From: Pirellulaceae bacterium
GTDB lineage: Bacteria > Planctomycetota > Planctomycetia > Pirellulales > Pirellulaceae
Assembly: GCA_019636375.1 (NCBI GenBank)
Contig: JAHBXS010000004.1
Span: 248,001 to 312,000, forward strand
Direction of reading: 5' to 3'
DNA: 64,000 bases
Position 1 is the first letter of the stretch. The number at the start of each line of letters is the position of its first letter. A program made the position numbers and the translations under genes. A model generated the notes under the pieces. That model searched no databases and was not told the DNA's origin. It was given only the letters and a program-made list of their open reading frames with translations. Positions 45,062 to 56,391 of the stretch are shown piece by piece.

Positions 45062-45983
45062 GATGGCGGTCCGTCTGGGCCGAGTAAGTGCTTTCGAAAA
45101 TTTTGTCCGCATTTTGGGCTTCGAAACCCTCGCGGCGATGTTGCCGTTGAATTTCTGCCTGAGGCAGTTGCGTGAATTGCGGGAGGACTCGACGTTCGGC
45201 GAACTCGACATAGGAGCCCGCGATCCTTTCAGTAATTATCCCGCCGTTTCCATCATCGAACGCTGCGTCTACCATTTCAGCAACGGTTGAACTCTGAATT
45301 AACAGTCCATCGGGACTTTGTTTCGCCTTGCCTCCAGAGTCATTGAGAACAAAACCATTTCTCTCCAAGTAGTCGTTAAACTCAGCGATTGTGTTTAATC
45401 CAGTTGGCAAGTTATGCACACTGACCGTGAAATGATTTAAGTAGTAGCGATTGTAAATCACCCAGGCCGCGTACTCGCTTTCCTCAGCAAGGCGTTGATA
45501 GTCACTCCAGAGCGGCCTGCGCCATAACGGTTGATGCAAAAAAGAATCCACGGCAAAGCCGTCATTCAAATCGAGTTGGTCAACCGGATCAGCGACTACT
45601 TCGTCGGTGTAGGATAAAATGATTCGCTGAGCCTCGTTACTCAAGTCCCCGACGCGGAGTTCACTAATGAAGATTCGGGGATAGGCATCTGTTGGCGGTG
45701 AGTACCAAAACGCATTAAGTTTCTTAGCGGGAAAATCGTAAGCGTCACGGCGTTGGTAGCCGAAATTTAAAAAAATCTTTTCGAAAGACCGGATGCCAAG
45801 TTGCGGAACCCCCATCGTCCGAAACGCGATATGGTCATTCTCGATGCTACTTGGCGACGCAATCAGACCATCGCGAACCAAACAATTGGTTACGGCATTG
45901 ACATCGGGAACGCGCTCTCGGTAGCGTCGCATCAAACCGTCCAGGACAATATCCAGGGTTCGAGAATTTGTAGGCATATTCAT
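45048..45983 (-). CDS. DUF1338 (2-oxoadipate dioxygenase/decarboxylase-like) protein
   Basis: About 311 residues. The family motifs are visible: ENDHIAFRT near the N-terminus, NRYYLNHFTVSVHNLPTG in the middle and GSYVEFAERRVLP near the end, giving the His, His and Glu that hold iron in HglS-type enzymes. Characterised members turn 2-oxoadipate into 2-hydroxyglutarate with loss of CO2. The start is uncertain: ATG 45983 is given, but an ATG two codons later or a GTG at 46016 are possible and none has a clear ribosome-binding site. Confidence 0.85.
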   Translation of the reverse strand: MNMPTNSRTLDIVLDGLMRRYRERVPDVNAVTNCLVRDGLIASPSSIENDHIAFRTMGVPQLGIRSFEKIFLNFGYQRRDAYDFPAKKLNAFWYSPPTDAYPRIFISELRVGDLSNEAQRIILSYTDEVVADPVDQLDLNDGFAVDSFLHQPLWRRPLWSDYQRLAEESEYAAWVIYNRYYLNHFTVSVHNLPTGLNTIAEFNDYLERNGFVLNDSGGKAKQSPDGLLIQSSTVAEMVDAAFDDGNGGIITERIAGSYVEFAERRVLPQFTQLPQAEIQRQHRREGFEAQNADKIFESTYSAQTDRHQSAM

Positions 45984-46059
45984 CGGTGAGGTGATTCGTT
46001 GCAAAAAAACAGTCACTCACTCGCGCGAATTCCGCGAGCAAAAGAATAAATCGAGGCCC

Positions 46060-46590
46060 CTAGTACCTTATCAGGCTAAAAACGGGATGCGGAGCCAATC
46101 GTTCCGCTCCCTTCAAAAATGACAACTCAATCAAGAACGCGCAACAAACTACATTTGCCTCACACTCTTCGATCATGCGGACACAGGCCTCGACCGTACC
46201 GCCGGTCGCCAATAGGTCATCGACGACTAACACATTTTCCCCCTTTTCGATTCCGTCCACGTGCATCTCGAGGGTGTCGTTGCCGTACTCCAGTTGATAG
46301 GAGTACGAACGTTTTTCGTAAGGGAGTTTTCCAGGTTTGCGGATCGGCACAAATCCGACCTTCAACTCCAGGGCTAAGGGGGCGGCAAACAGGAACCCCC
46401 GCGCTTCCGCCGCGACCACGACGTCAATCTTTTGATTGCGAAAATGGTCGGCCATCGTCTTAATCGCACCGTTGAAAGCCTCATAGTTGGCCAATAATGG
46501 CGTGATGTCTTTGAATAAAATCCCTGGTTTCGGGAAATCCGGAATGTCGCGGATGTAGTCTCGGAAATCCAGTTCCAGTGAACTTGACAT
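46060..46590 (-). CDS. apt: Adenine phosphoribosyltransferase
   Basis: A 176-residue protein that salvages adenine to AMP using PRPP. It shows the opening LDFRDYIRDIPDFPKPGILFKDITPLL, the FVPIRKPGKLPYE loop and the PRPP-binding VLVVDDLLATGGT. The length fits the family. GAGTG precedes the ATG. A leftward promoter candidate lies 130 bases upstream. Confidence 0.97.
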   Translation of the reverse strand: MSSSLELDFRDYIRDIPDFPKPGILFKDITPLLANYEAFNGAIKTMADHFRNQKIDVVVAAEARGFLFAAPLALELKVGFVPIRKPGKLPYEKRSYSYQLEYGNDTLEMHVDGIEKGENVLVVDDLLATGGTVEACVRMIEECEANVVCCAFLIELSFLKGAERLAPHPVFSLIRY

Positions 46591-46721
46591 GTTTTTTCAC
46601 TCCAAATCGGGGCTTTAGTCTGCAAAAGTAAGTGTCAGCGCGAAATGCGAGCGGTCGAGACAATTGCATTTCCGCGAACACCTCAACCGACATGACCTTT
46701 CATCTCGCCGCTCTGCGGTCG

Positions 46722-46751
46722 ATTATAACGCCCCGAAACAGGGCTAGGTAA
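46722..46751 (-). promoter_or_regulatory. Candidate promoter for apt
   Basis: On the minus strand a perfect TATAAT (46722-46727) lies 18 bases after TTACCT (46746-46751). The -10 box is ideal but the -35 box matches only weakly. The implied leader is about 130 bases. Confidence 0.35.
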
Positions 46752-46946
46752 GGTCCCGTGTGGGGTAACAAGTTTTGCCAAGCGATTTTTTTGCCGTCTC
46801 CCCGTGTTTCCGATACGCGATGGTTGAGTAGAATAGGGAAGCCGCTTTCTGCTGAAGAACCGCATCCTGGCAACCGAATTGACACGTTGTATGCCGCCTT
46901 GCGATGTCCGGTCCGGCGTTTTTCGTCAACCAAAATATTTAAATCC

Positions 46947-48212
46947 ATGATTGAGATCAAAGTACCTGCTTTCGGTGAGTCGATTCAAGAAGTTCAAATC
47001 GCCCAATGGCTAAAAAAAGAGGGAGAGTGGATCGAAAAAGACGAGGAATTCGTCGAACTTGAATCGGAAAAAGCGACTCAAGCGCTCCCTTCTCCAGAAG
47101 CGGGCGTGCTGCAAAAACACGTTTTGCCTAACGGAGCTTTTGCCAAAGTCGGCGAAGTGATCGCTATTCTCGACCCTAGCGGAAAACCCGCATCTGGGGC
47201 CGTTCCTTCGCCCCCACAAGCGGAGTCGGTAGGTGCAACCCCCATTGCGGGCAATGCAGCCATTGTGATGCCTGCTGCGGCTCGAGTCTTACATGAAAAC
47301 AATCTATCTGCCGACGCGGTCACTCCAACCGGGCCTGGCAATCGGTTGCAAAAAGAAGATGTGTTAAAGCACTTGGCAAACAAGCCTGCCGATATGACAC
47401 CGTCAACCTCGCCAACGTCTCAGCCTCCAATTCAAGCTGTCGTTCCGGTTTCGCAGGAGCCAACTCGCGCATCAACCGCCGTTGTCACAACATCTAATCT
47501 TGGTGATGCTTCTCGATCTGAAGAACTACGCCCGATGAGCATGCTGCGACGAACCATCGCCAATCGATTGGTGGAGGCCCAACAGACTGCGGCCTTGTTG
47601 ACGACCTTCAATGAAATTGACATGCAGCCGGTGATGGAATTGCGGTCGAAGTACAAAGACTCGTTCGGCGAAAAACATGGTGTGAAGTTGGGGTTCATGT
47701 CGTTCTTTGCCAAAGCGACCGTTGAAGCCCTGAAGCGATTTCCCGCGATTAACGCCGAGGTTCGCGGCAACGATGTTGTTTATCGGAATTACTTCGATAT
47801 TGGAATCGCCATCGGTGGCGGCAAGGGATTGATCGTTCCCGTCTTGCGCAACGTCGAGAGGATGAGTTTTGCCGAGGTTGAGCGAACGATTGGGCATTTT
47901 GCAGCCTTGGCCAAAGACAACAAAATTAAACCCAACGACCTCGAAGGTGGAACGTTCACCATTAGCAATGGTGGTGTCTATGGCTCGCTACTTTCCACGC
48001 CGATCGTCAACCCTCCGCAAAGTGGCATTTTGGGATTGCATGCAATCCAAGATCGCCCGATTGCGGTAAAAGGCCAAGTCGTTATTCGACCGATGATGTA
48101 CATCGCCCTGACCTACGACCATCGAATCGTGGACGGTCGGGAAGCGGTCGGATTCTTGCGGACGATCAAGGAAGTCTTGGAAGAGCCAGCTCGGTTGTTC
48201 CTCGAAGTTTAA
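46947..48212 (+). CDS. sucB: Dihydrolipoamide succinyltransferase (2-oxoglutarate dehydrogenase E2)
   Basis: A 421-residue protein. ATG 46947 begins directly at the lipoyl domain ([20 protein letters not shown], lipoyl Lys in [11 protein letters not shown]); an upstream in-frame start would add 63 residues with no match. An E3-binding domain follows at about 108-145 ([28 protein letters not shown]), then the catalytic domain ending in [13 protein letters not shown]. The lipoyl start ESIQEV and the E2o-like core favour succinyl over acetyl transfer. The lpdA gene follows 65 bases later; the E1 gene is not in the window. Confidence 0.9.
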   Translation: MIEIKVPAFGESIQEVQIAQWLKKEGEWIEKDEEFVELESEKATQALPSPEAGVLQKHVLPNGAFAKVGEVIAILDPSGKPASGAVPSPPQAESVGATPIAGNAAIVMPAAARVLHENNLSADAVTPTGPGNRLQKEDVLKHLANKPADMTPSTSPTSQPPIQAVVPVSQEPTRASTAVVTTSNLGDASRSEELRPMSMLRRTIANRLVEAQQTAALLTTFNEIDMQPVMELRSKYKDSFGEKHGVKLGFMSFFAKATVEALKRFPAINAEVRGNDVVYRNYFDIGIAIGGGKGLIVPVLRNVERMSFAEVERTIGHFAALAKDNKIKPNDLEGGTFTISNGGVYGSLLSTPIVNPPQSGILGLHAIQDRPIAVKGQVVIRPMMYIALTYDHRIVDGREAVGFLRTIKEVLEEPARLFLEV

Positions 48213-48277
48213 TCTTGTCTTCAGCCATTTCATTTTTCCATTAACAAATTCGCGACGGCTTCGTCGCCGGAGATAGA

Positions 48278-49666
48278 ATGTCCACACAAAAATTTGATCT
48301 AGTCGTCTTAGGTGGAGGCCCTGGTGGCTATGTCGCGGCAATCCGCGCAGCACAATTGAAAATGAATGTCGCCGTTATCGATGAGAACCAACGATTCGGT
48401 GGGACTTGTTTGCGAGTCGGCTGCATTCCCAGCAAAGCCCTATTGGAATCGAGCCATCTGTTCTGGGAGGCGGGTCAACATTTTGCCGAACATGGTATTG
48501 AGGTTAACGCGCCAAAAATCAACGTAGCCGCGATGATGAAACGCAAGGACCGTATCGTGACCACGTTGACGGGCGGCATCAACATGCTGCTCAAGAAAAA
48601 CAAAGTCACACAAATCGTCGGGCGAGGAATCCTGGAAGCTCCCGGAAAGATATCTGTTAACGGTGCTGAACCCCAAACGATCCTCGCCGACCGAATTCTC
48701 ATCGCAACAGGAAGTATCCCCATGATGCTCCCAGGTATCGAATTCGACGGAGACTGGATCGGCGACAGCACCACCGCTTTGTCGTACCCAGAAGTCCCTA
48801 AGCATTTGGTCGTGATTGGCGGTGGTTATATCGGTTTGGAGTTGGGGTCTGTCTGGGCTCGCCTTGGGACCGAGGTCACGATTTTAGAGGCTATGGACCG
48901 AGTACTGGCAGGCTTGGATGGAGAAATCGCAACGGTTGCCCGCAAAGTGTTTGAAAAACAAGGGCTCAAGTTTGTCACGAGTGCCTTTGTTGAACGAGCT
49001 GCCCGACGTGGCAATCAATGTGTCGTTGAATGCAAAGGAATGCCCGCCATCGAATGCGATCGCGTATTGGTCTGTGCTGGCCGAGTCCCAAACACCAAGG
49101 GAATCGGTTTGGAGAATCTCGGAATTCAAACAGACCGTCGCGGCGCAATCCAAGTGAATGACCACTTCGAAACTTCTGTTCCTGGTGTTTTTGCAATTGG
49201 TGACGCTATCGGCGGAGCAATGTTGGCTCATAAAGCTTCTGAAGAAGGAGTCGCCTGTGTGGAAATGATCGTCACCGGCTATGGACACGTTGACTACAAC
49301 GCAATTCCAGCAATTGTCTACACTAATCCCGAAATCGCGAGCGTCGGAAAAACCGAGGAGCAACTCAAGGCCGAAGGCATCCCGTTCAACAAGGGAATCT
49401 GCCCATTCGGTGCCAATGGACGAGCGAGAACTTTGGGTGATGTCGAAGGCCGCTTGAAGGTTTTAGCCCATTCCGACACAGATCGGATTCTTGGCGTTCA
49501 TGCGATTGGTATTCGCGCAGGAGATTTGATTTCGGAAGCAGCCGTGGCGGTGAATTTTGGAGCGAGCAGCGAAGACCTTGCTCGCTGCTGTCACGCACAT
49601 CCGACCTTGTCAGAGATCATGCAAGAAGCGGCACTCGCCGTCAGCGGCCGCGCCATCCACACCTGA
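48278..49666 (+). CDS. lpdA: Dihydrolipoyl dehydrogenase (E3)
   Basis: A 462-residue flavoprotein. The FAD-binding GGGPGGYVAAIRAAQL, the redox pair in GGTCLRVGCIPSKALL, the NAD site VVIGGGYIGLELGSVWARLG and the C-terminal catalytic His of HAHPTLSEIM are all present. It reoxidises the dihydrolipoyl groups of the E2 protein encoded just upstream. GGAGATAG lies before the ATG. Confidence 0.97.
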   Translation: MSTQKFDLVVLGGGPGGYVAAIRAAQLKMNVAVIDENQRFGGTCLRVGCIPSKALLESSHLFWEAGQHFAEHGIEVNAPKINVAAMMKRKDRIVTTLTGGINMLLKKNKVTQIVGRGILEAPGKISVNGAEPQTILADRILIATGSIPMMLPGIEFDGDWIGDSTTALSYPEVPKHLVVIGGGYIGLELGSVWARLGTEVTILEAMDRVLAGLDGEIATVARKVFEKQGLKFVTSAFVERAARRGNQCVVECKGMPAIECDRVLVCAGRVPNTKGIGLENLGIQTDRRGAIQVNDHFETSVPGVFAIGDAIGGAMLAHKASEEGVACVEMIVTGYGHVDYNAIPAIVYTNPEIASVGKTEEQLKAEGIPFNKGICPFGANGRARTLGDVEGRLKVLAHSDTDRILGVHAIGIRAGDLISEAAVAVNFGASSEDLARCCHAHPTLSEIMQEAALAVSGRAIHT

Positions 49667-49745
49667 TATACCGTCATTGCGCGTCCAACTTTGTCACTCG
49701 CTCGAAGACGAATTTCCTATGTTTAGCGGATGCTGGCTAACAGAT

Positions 49746-50639
49746 TTAGTAGCGAACTGCGCTTCCAAGTGCCATTCTTCCTTGATCAACGAAATAACCA
49801 ATGTTTAATGCAAACTCATCTACAGAGTTGACCCAAATGGCGTAGGACAGCAGCCCGATCAATACAGAAGCGATCATCATAATCGCTGGTATGAGTAGAG
49901 TTTTCCCTTGCATAAACCCAAAAATGGGGCAATACAGTCCTAGGGAAAGTAAGCAACCGAACCCATGAGGAGCCGCAACTCGGAAAGCGATAATCGTGAT
50001 CCATGTCGCGCAACCAGCCCACATACAGCAGGAGATAATCAGACTGATCATTGGTGTTGACAGGCCTGTGAATTCGAGTATTGTCTCCATCGCTAGAATG
50101 AAAAACAATCCGACCGCAATCAACACGAGCGCCGCACCGCCGGCGATAAACATCACCAGCGTAGAGTCGGCCGGGTCGTCCCCAAAGTCTTCCCCCTCGG
50201 AAGTTACCGGCGTTTGAGCGATATCTTTTTCCGCTTTTGCCAATAACCTTTCGGCGTCTGTCATATCGCTGGTGCTTTTGCGATCGTCCTCCGAAATGAG
50301 AACCGTCGTTTCCAACTTTTGACGAGTCGCCATGTTGAAACCGCACTCGATGCAAATGATCGCTGTAGGGGACATTGCGGCACCACAGTTGTCGCAACAA
50401 GGACCGGAGGGACGGCTCTCCACCCCGGCTTCATCCAACAAATCCAAGAGCGGGTTATAGCGTTTTCCGCTGGTCCCAGCCGCAACCGGTGCAGCGCGGC
50501 TTACAGCAGCCGTCGCCGAATTGGCCATCGGAATCTGCATTGAAGTACTGCACTTAGGGCATTTGACCTTTTTTCCGCCAAATTCATCCCTAACAGTAAT
50601 GGGATTCGAGCAGTTGCCGCAACGAGCCTTAATTGCCAT
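49746..50639 (-). CDS. Double zinc-ribbon membrane protein
   Basis: A 297-residue protein from ATG 50639; the frame is open upstream but the zinc ribbon starts right at this Met. Residues 1-35 hold an MJ0042-type ribbon (CGNCSNPITV...CPKCSTSMQIP) and a second CDNCGAAMS...CIECGFNMATRQ lies at about 85-115. After an acidic linker come about four membrane helices (LVMFIAGGAALVLIAVGLFF and others). It resembles the genes at 31081 and 41533. The leader has two small hairpins (CCCCC/GGGGG at about 50667-50684, and AGTTTC/GAAACT next to the start codon). Confidence 0.82.
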   Translation of the reverse strand: MAIKARCGNCSNPITVRDEFGGKKVKCPKCSTSMQIPMANSATAAVSRAAPVAAGTSGKRYNPLLDLLDEAGVESRPSGPCCDNCGAAMSPTAIICIECGFNMATRQKLETTVLISEDDRKSTSDMTDAERLLAKAEKDIAQTPVTSEGEDFGDDPADSTLVMFIAGGAALVLIAVGLFFILAMETILEFTGLSTPMISLIISCCMWAGCATWITIIAFRVAAPHGFGCLLSLGLYCPIFGFMQGKTLLIPAIMMIASVLIGLLSYAIWVNSVDEFALNIGYFVDQGRMALGSAVRY

Positions 50640-51238
50640 GAGTTTCGTGGTGCTAAAGGAAACTAGCCCCCGTGAGGTGGGGGATCGAAAACAGAGAATA
50701 CGTCTCGGAAAAGTACAGTCCATTAATGATTGCCGAAAATTGGCAATTTTTCTAGCGTCTAAATAGAAGAATTCACCCTTTTTTTCAAATCGGCACCGTT
50801 CGATTCGGCAAAAATCGGATTTCAACGAGACTTCCTGCCCCTCCAATTTCGATTGAGGGCTGTTTTCACTGCGGCAGAAGGAGTTAATCTGGTTTCCCAG
50901 ACGATGCCCAAACATAATCCTGTGACTTCAGATTTTGTCCAAAGTACTCGCTTAAATGCGGTCTTCTCAAACAACCCGAGCCCCCAAAATTCGAGGTTCT
51001 CAATCCTGCCAATTTGACACTTTTAATTTTGATTCCGGGCACAATCGAAGGAATAACGAGCAAAAACCCTTCAAATGAGAAGCAAGGTCCTACTTTTCGA
51101 ATTTGGCGCGCCAGTTGCATCTTCAGGGAGTCTTACGTGGTTTTTCGCGCCAATTTGTCAGAAAATAGGACTTTTTAGTTCGGTGCGAAGCCCAAGGGAA
51201 AAAAACAAACTTTTAGGCAATTTGACGGAGAATATTGT
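50640..51238. other. Divergent control region upstream of groES
   Basis: A 600-base spacer. It lacks the CIRCE operator (TTAGCACTC-N9-GAGTGCTAA). An inverted repeat AATTTGGCGCG (51100-51110) / CGCGCCAATTT (51146-51156), with one mismatch pair and a 35-base spacer, lies 80-140 bases before the groES ATG and is the best operator candidate. A TTGACA at 51014-51019 has no good -10 at normal spacing. No gene is seen. Confidence 0.5.
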
Positions 51239-51565
51239 ATGGCTGCGACTGCCACAAAAAAAGCCGCACCGGCCAAGGTGAATTTACAACCACTCGGCGA
51301 CCGTGTGGTTGCCAGACGTGAGGAAATCGAGACAACGACAAGCGGCGGCTTGTTCCTGCCCGATTCCGCAAAAGGCAAGCCAACACGCGGCGTGGTTATC
51401 AGCGTGGGCGAAGGAAAGTTGAATAAAAACGGAACCCGTACCCCCCTTCAAGTCAAACCTGGTGATCGTATCCTTTTCACCTCCTACGGCCCTGACGAAA
51501 TCAAGATTGGCGACACGGAATTGCTCCTGATGCGCGAAGATGACATCCTGGCTGTTATCGACTAA
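51239..51565 (+). CDS. groES: Co-chaperonin GroES
   Basis: A 108-residue protein, slightly longer than usual because of an N-terminal Ala/Lys extension (AATATKKAAPAK). The GroES fold is clear: LQPLGDRVVARREE, the mobile loop TTTSGGLFLPD and VKPGDRILFTSYGPDEIKI. It caps GroEL. GGAG lies eight bases before the ATG. groEL follows 94 bases later. Confidence 0.97.
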   Translation: MAATATKKAAPAKVNLQPLGDRVVARREEIETTTSGGLFLPDSAKGKPTRGVVISVGEGKLNKNGTRTPLQVKPGDRILFTSYGPDEIKIGDTELLLMREDDILAVID

Positions 51566-51656
51566 AGACCTATCTATCGCCGTCGGCAGCTGAGCTTCGG
51601 CAATTTATGTTTCAACCCTTTTTCAACTTTTAATTCAACAATATTTTCGGAGATAA

Positions 51657-53282
<1,626 letters not shown>

Positions 53283-53366
53283 AAGAGCCGGAGTTTTAGT
53301 CGAACGCTAGAAATCCATTTCGGCGAATTCGAAGAAAACTTGGTTCATTTCAGTCAAACATACGCG

Positions 53367-53399
53367 AAAGGCGGTTCAGTTGTCTGGGCCGCCTTTTTT
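53367..53399 (+). terminator. Rho-independent terminator of groESL
   Basis: AAAGGCGG (53367-53374) pairs with CCGCCTTT, followed by a run of T residues up to 53399. The loop is 14 bases. It lies about 85 bases after the groEL stop. Confidence 0.85.
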
Positions 53400-53449
53400 A
53401 CGTAGATTTTTGAGACCGCGATGCCTTTTTCAATTTCGCGCATCTCGTC

Positions 53450-54316
53450 TTAGATAACACCAATTGACGCGCGTAACCGTTCAAGATTAACAACGTCCCA
53501 GTCGTTCCCTTGATCATCAGTTCCCTTTTCGGTTTCCAAGTACATCGGCACATTCGAGAGTTGGGGATGCGCCAAGAAACGCCTAAAGGCAGAGATTCCG
53601 ATCATGCCTTCCCCTATATGCTCATGACGGTCGACACGCGAATCGAGCCCTTTTTTGGAATCGTTGAGATGAATCGCTTTTACCCGATTCAAACCAACGT
53701 GACGATCAAGTTCCGAAGTCGTCAATAGAAAGCCCTCGTCGGTCGTCAAGTCGTAACCAGCAGCAAATGCGTGGCAGGTATCGATACAAACCCCGAGTCG
53801 CTCACGATTCGCAGAAACAAGGCTCAGCATGGCACCAAGTTGCTCAAAGTTCCATCCCAAAGTTGAGCCCTGACCAGCCGTGTTTTCTAGCAGCACCGTC
53901 GTCGAGATGTCTGGCGTTTGTCGAAATATTTCCTTTAACGATACTCCAATCGCAGCGATTCCTTCTTCGGGAGAAGAGGTCGTAAAGGCCCCGGGATGGA
54001 CGACGACATGGGGAATTCCCAACGCAGCCGCCCGCTCAAGTTCAACGACCATCGCATCAACGCTCTTTTTTCGCAATTCCAAATCCGGAGATGCTAGATT
54101 GATCAAGTATGAGGCGTGCGACAACGGATCAGACACTCCGGTTCTCTGCAACGCATCTTGAAACGCATCAATCTCTGCTGCAGTTATCGGTTTGGCCCTC
54201 CATTGATTATTGTTTTTTGTAAACAACTGCACGCAATCGCAGCCAGCCTTGGCCGCAGCCTCGACCGCTCGATAATAGCCACCGGCGATTGACATGTGGG
54301 AACCAAGTTTAGGCAT
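53450..54316 (-). CDS. nfo: Deoxyribonuclease IV (AP endonuclease)
   Basis: A 288-residue TIM-barrel enzyme that cuts at abasic sites in base-excision repair. The zinc-binding family motifs are present: GSHMSIAGG, HVVVHPGAF, LLENTAGQG, GVCIDTCHAFAAGYD and HLNDSKKGLDSRVDRHEHIGEG. Length fits the family. It is followed by no close neighbour on its strand. Confidence 0.97.
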   Translation of the reverse strand: MPKLGSHMSIAGGYYRAVEAAAKAGCDCVQLFTKNNNQWRAKPITAAEIDAFQDALQRTGVSDPLSHASYLINLASPDLELRKKSVDAMVVELERAAALGIPHVVVHPGAFTTSSPEEGIAAIGVSLKEIFRQTPDISTTVLLENTAGQGSTLGWNFEQLGAMLSLVSANRERLGVCIDTCHAFAAGYDLTTDEGFLLTTSELDRHVGLNRVKAIHLNDSKKGLDSRVDRHEHIGEGMIGISAFRRFLAHPQLSNVPMYLETEKGTDDQGNDWDVVNLERLRASIGVI

Positions 54317-54535
54317 TCTTTTCTCGTCTTGAATTGATCAACTGCCACGTCCTTCCGGCGCAACTCAACAACAACAAAGGCGCTCACTCAATCAGCGTCA
54401 ATTTCGAACCAATGCGAGCTTCATTAGTTGTTCCTCGATGCCGACTCGGAGCGGAGAACTTCAATCTCTTCGAAGGAATCCGTGATTTTCTAACGTTGAT
54501 TTCAGATGGCAGGATAGAAATTGCTTACTCATCCA

Positions 54536-55168
54536 TCAGACATCAAGTGAATAAATTTCGGTGATTTCCTTCAGCAAATTATCGAAATCAAGATTTAGGT
54601 CAACGAGCTTGCCACATCGAACATCGAAGACCCAACTGTGCACCGTTAGTTGCCGCTCCTTGATAGCGACTTGCACGGCAGCCGTTTTTAATAGGTTAAT
54701 GCATTGCTCTTGAACGTTAAGTTCAACCAAGCGATCATTCCGCTTGTCGATGTCATTGATCGCGTTGAGTTCCTTTTTATGCAAACGATAGACGTCACGG
54801 ATATTTCGAAGCCAGGGATTCAGTATCCCCAAATCCTGTGATGTCATCGCAGCTTTGACACCACCACAGCCATAGTGACCGCAGACAACAATGTCCTGGA
54901 CTTTCAGGTGCCGCACGGCATAGTTCAGAACGGACATGAAGTTCAAGTCGATGCTAATCACCATGTTCGCAATGTTGCGGTGGACAAAGGCCTGACCTGG
55001 CTCCAAGCCCATGAGGTCTTCCGCTGTGACCCGGCTGTCAGAACACCCAACGTAAAGAATTTGAGGAGTTTGACCTTGTGAGAGTCGCTCAAAGTAACTT
55101 GGGTCGGCTTCAAGCCTTTTTGTCACCCAATTAGAGTTATTGGCAAAGATTTGCTCCATTTTCAACAT
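54536..55168 (-). CDS. can: Beta-class carbonic anhydrase
   Basis: A 210-residue zinc enzyme converting CO2 to bicarbonate. The ligands are Cys42, His98 and Cys101, with the Asp44-Arg46 dyad in CSDSRV and CGHYGCGG; these positions match E. coli Can exactly. AGGAG is spaced eight bases before the ATG. It is the last gene of a leftward run. Confidence 0.96.
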   Translation of the reverse strand: MLKMEQIFANNSNWVTKRLEADPSYFERLSQGQTPQILYVGCSDSRVTAEDLMGLEPGQAFVHRNIANMVISIDLNFMSVLNYAVRHLKVQDIVVCGHYGCGGVKAAMTSQDLGILNPWLRNIRDVYRLHKKELNAINDIDKRNDRLVELNVQEQCINLLKTAAVQVAIKERQLTVHSWVFDVRCGKLVDLNLDFDNLLKEITEIYSLDV

Positions 55169-55348
55169 CGACTTGTTCTCCTAGGCAATGGTTGTTGACA
55201 AACGACTAACGTTTTGTCTGCGAGTAAAATTCTGTTCGCCGGATTATAGACTACCGACTCGCTAGCTAGTAGATGAATGCCACGATTTACGCCGAAATCA
55301 AAACGGCTGTTTATCGCTGATATCTCGCTGCAATCGTGGACTCGTGCG

Positions 55349-55732
55349 TCAATCAGAAACGGCGATCGCAAATGCGATAGCGAGTGTGTCTGTGTGAGAG
55401 ATTGAGATGTTGACGCTGGAAATTCCTTTCTCGGCTGCAACCTCTGCGGCACGTCCGGTGAGATTGACGACGGGTTGTCCGCCCGGCTGATTGAGTACTT
55501 CAAGATTGGTCCATTCTATTCCACGTGCCCAACCAGTCCCTAACGCTTTGAGGATCGCTTCTTTCGCAGCCCAGCGACCCGCATAGGAAATAGCAGAGTT
55601 TCGATGGGGTTGGCAATATTCGATTTCTGCCGCCGTATAAACTTTGGTCAAGAAGGTTTCCCCGTGTCGCTGGATCATTCCGGCAATCCGCTGGCATTCA
55701 CACAAGTCAGTTCCGATTCCAATAATTTGCAT
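55349..55732 (-). CDS. acpS: Holo-(acyl-carrier-protein) synthase
   Basis: A 127-residue enzyme that moves phosphopantetheine from CoA to ACP. The magnesium ligands lie in IGIGTDLCE (Asp9) and GRWAAKEAILKALG (Glu58), and the C-terminal SISHTDTLAIAFAI is typical. It starts 15 bases after the GNAT gene ends and is probably cotranscribed with it. Confidence 0.96.
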   Translation of the reverse strand: MQIIGIGTDLCECQRIAGMIQRHGETFLTKVYTAAEIEYCQPHRNSAISYAGRWAAKEAILKALGTGWARGIEWTNLEVLNQPGGQPVVNLTGRAAEVAAEKGISSVNISISHTDTLAIAFAIAVSD

Positions 55733-55747
55733 ATTTTTAAAATTGGG

Positions 55748-56305
55748 TCAAATAATTGCGATTTCAGCGGATTTGTAGACAACGCGGTCAATGACAAAGC
55801 CCATACGTTGATAAAGTCGAATGGCGCCAAGATTGTGCGCGGTCACCTCTAAGGTGCCTTGTTTAAAACCGAGCCCTTGCATTCCAAGCAGAGACTTGTT
55901 GATCAACGCAGCTCCGAGGCCGCGCCCACGATGTTTAGGGACGATGCCAATGTTCTGAATCGTGGCCGTTAAAGGCCCGGATTGCACGGCCTGAATCGTT
56001 CCGCAGCTTTCGATGGTGCCTCGGTTCGTGCGATGAATCAACAGCCACGTAGCCTCAGGCAAAAAACCATCGCGTCCAACAATATCGGCCATTAGTCGTT
56101 GGCAACCGTCACGCCGACCTAGACATGAAAATATGCTCGTGTCCATTTCATCGCAAAAACTCTTGAATTTGGTTTCTGCGTGAGATTGTAACAACTCGGG
56201 CCGCCATGCCAAAAACGAGTCGTCGGCTGTTAATCCAATGAGCGGCGGCAATTCGCGTGTCAGGTTAAAAACCATTCGATAGCGTTTAAAGAGCGTGACA
56301 GACAT
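55748..56305 (-). CDS. GNAT-family N-acetyltransferase
   Basis: A 185-residue protein. The acetyl-CoA site is seen in IQNIGIVPKHRGRGLGAALINKSL, with the RGRGLG loop, and the fold ends in EVTAHNLGAIRLYQRMGFVIDRVV. The N-terminal ~85 residues are less conserved and hold no known domain. The substrate is unknown. Confidence 0.9.
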   Translation of the reverse strand: MSVTLFKRYRMVFNLTRELPPLIGLTADDSFLAWRPELLQSHAETKFKSFCDEMDTSIFSCLGRRDGCQRLMADIVGRDGFLPEATWLLIHRTNRGTIESCGTIQAVQSGPLTATIQNIGIVPKHRGRGLGAALINKSLLGMQGLGFKQGTLEVTAHNLGAIRLYQRMGFVIDRVVYKSAEIAII

Positions 56306-56391
56306 ATCGTTTCAAAAATATTGAATTTCCATCCAGGGTACCAGGAACTTTATTCACCAGCCAAACGGCAACCACCATCCGACGAACAAAG

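Noticed and set aside
51014-51045. Sigma70 promoter TTGACA ... CACAAT before groES
   Set aside because: The spacer is 20 bases and the -10 match is poor, so it was not listed as a promoter.
50640-51238. CIRCE operator upstream of groES
   Set aside because: No TTAGCACTC/GAGTGCTAA pair is present in any reading of the region.
54334-54564. Plus-strand 76-codon frame between nfo and can
   Set aside because: No ribosome-binding site or family; it overlaps the 3' end of the carbonic anhydrase gene.
56040-56060. Possible fourth copy of the interspersed repeat (CCACGTAGC)
   Set aside because: Only nine bases match, the arms are missing, and it codes for conserved residues of the GNAT protein.
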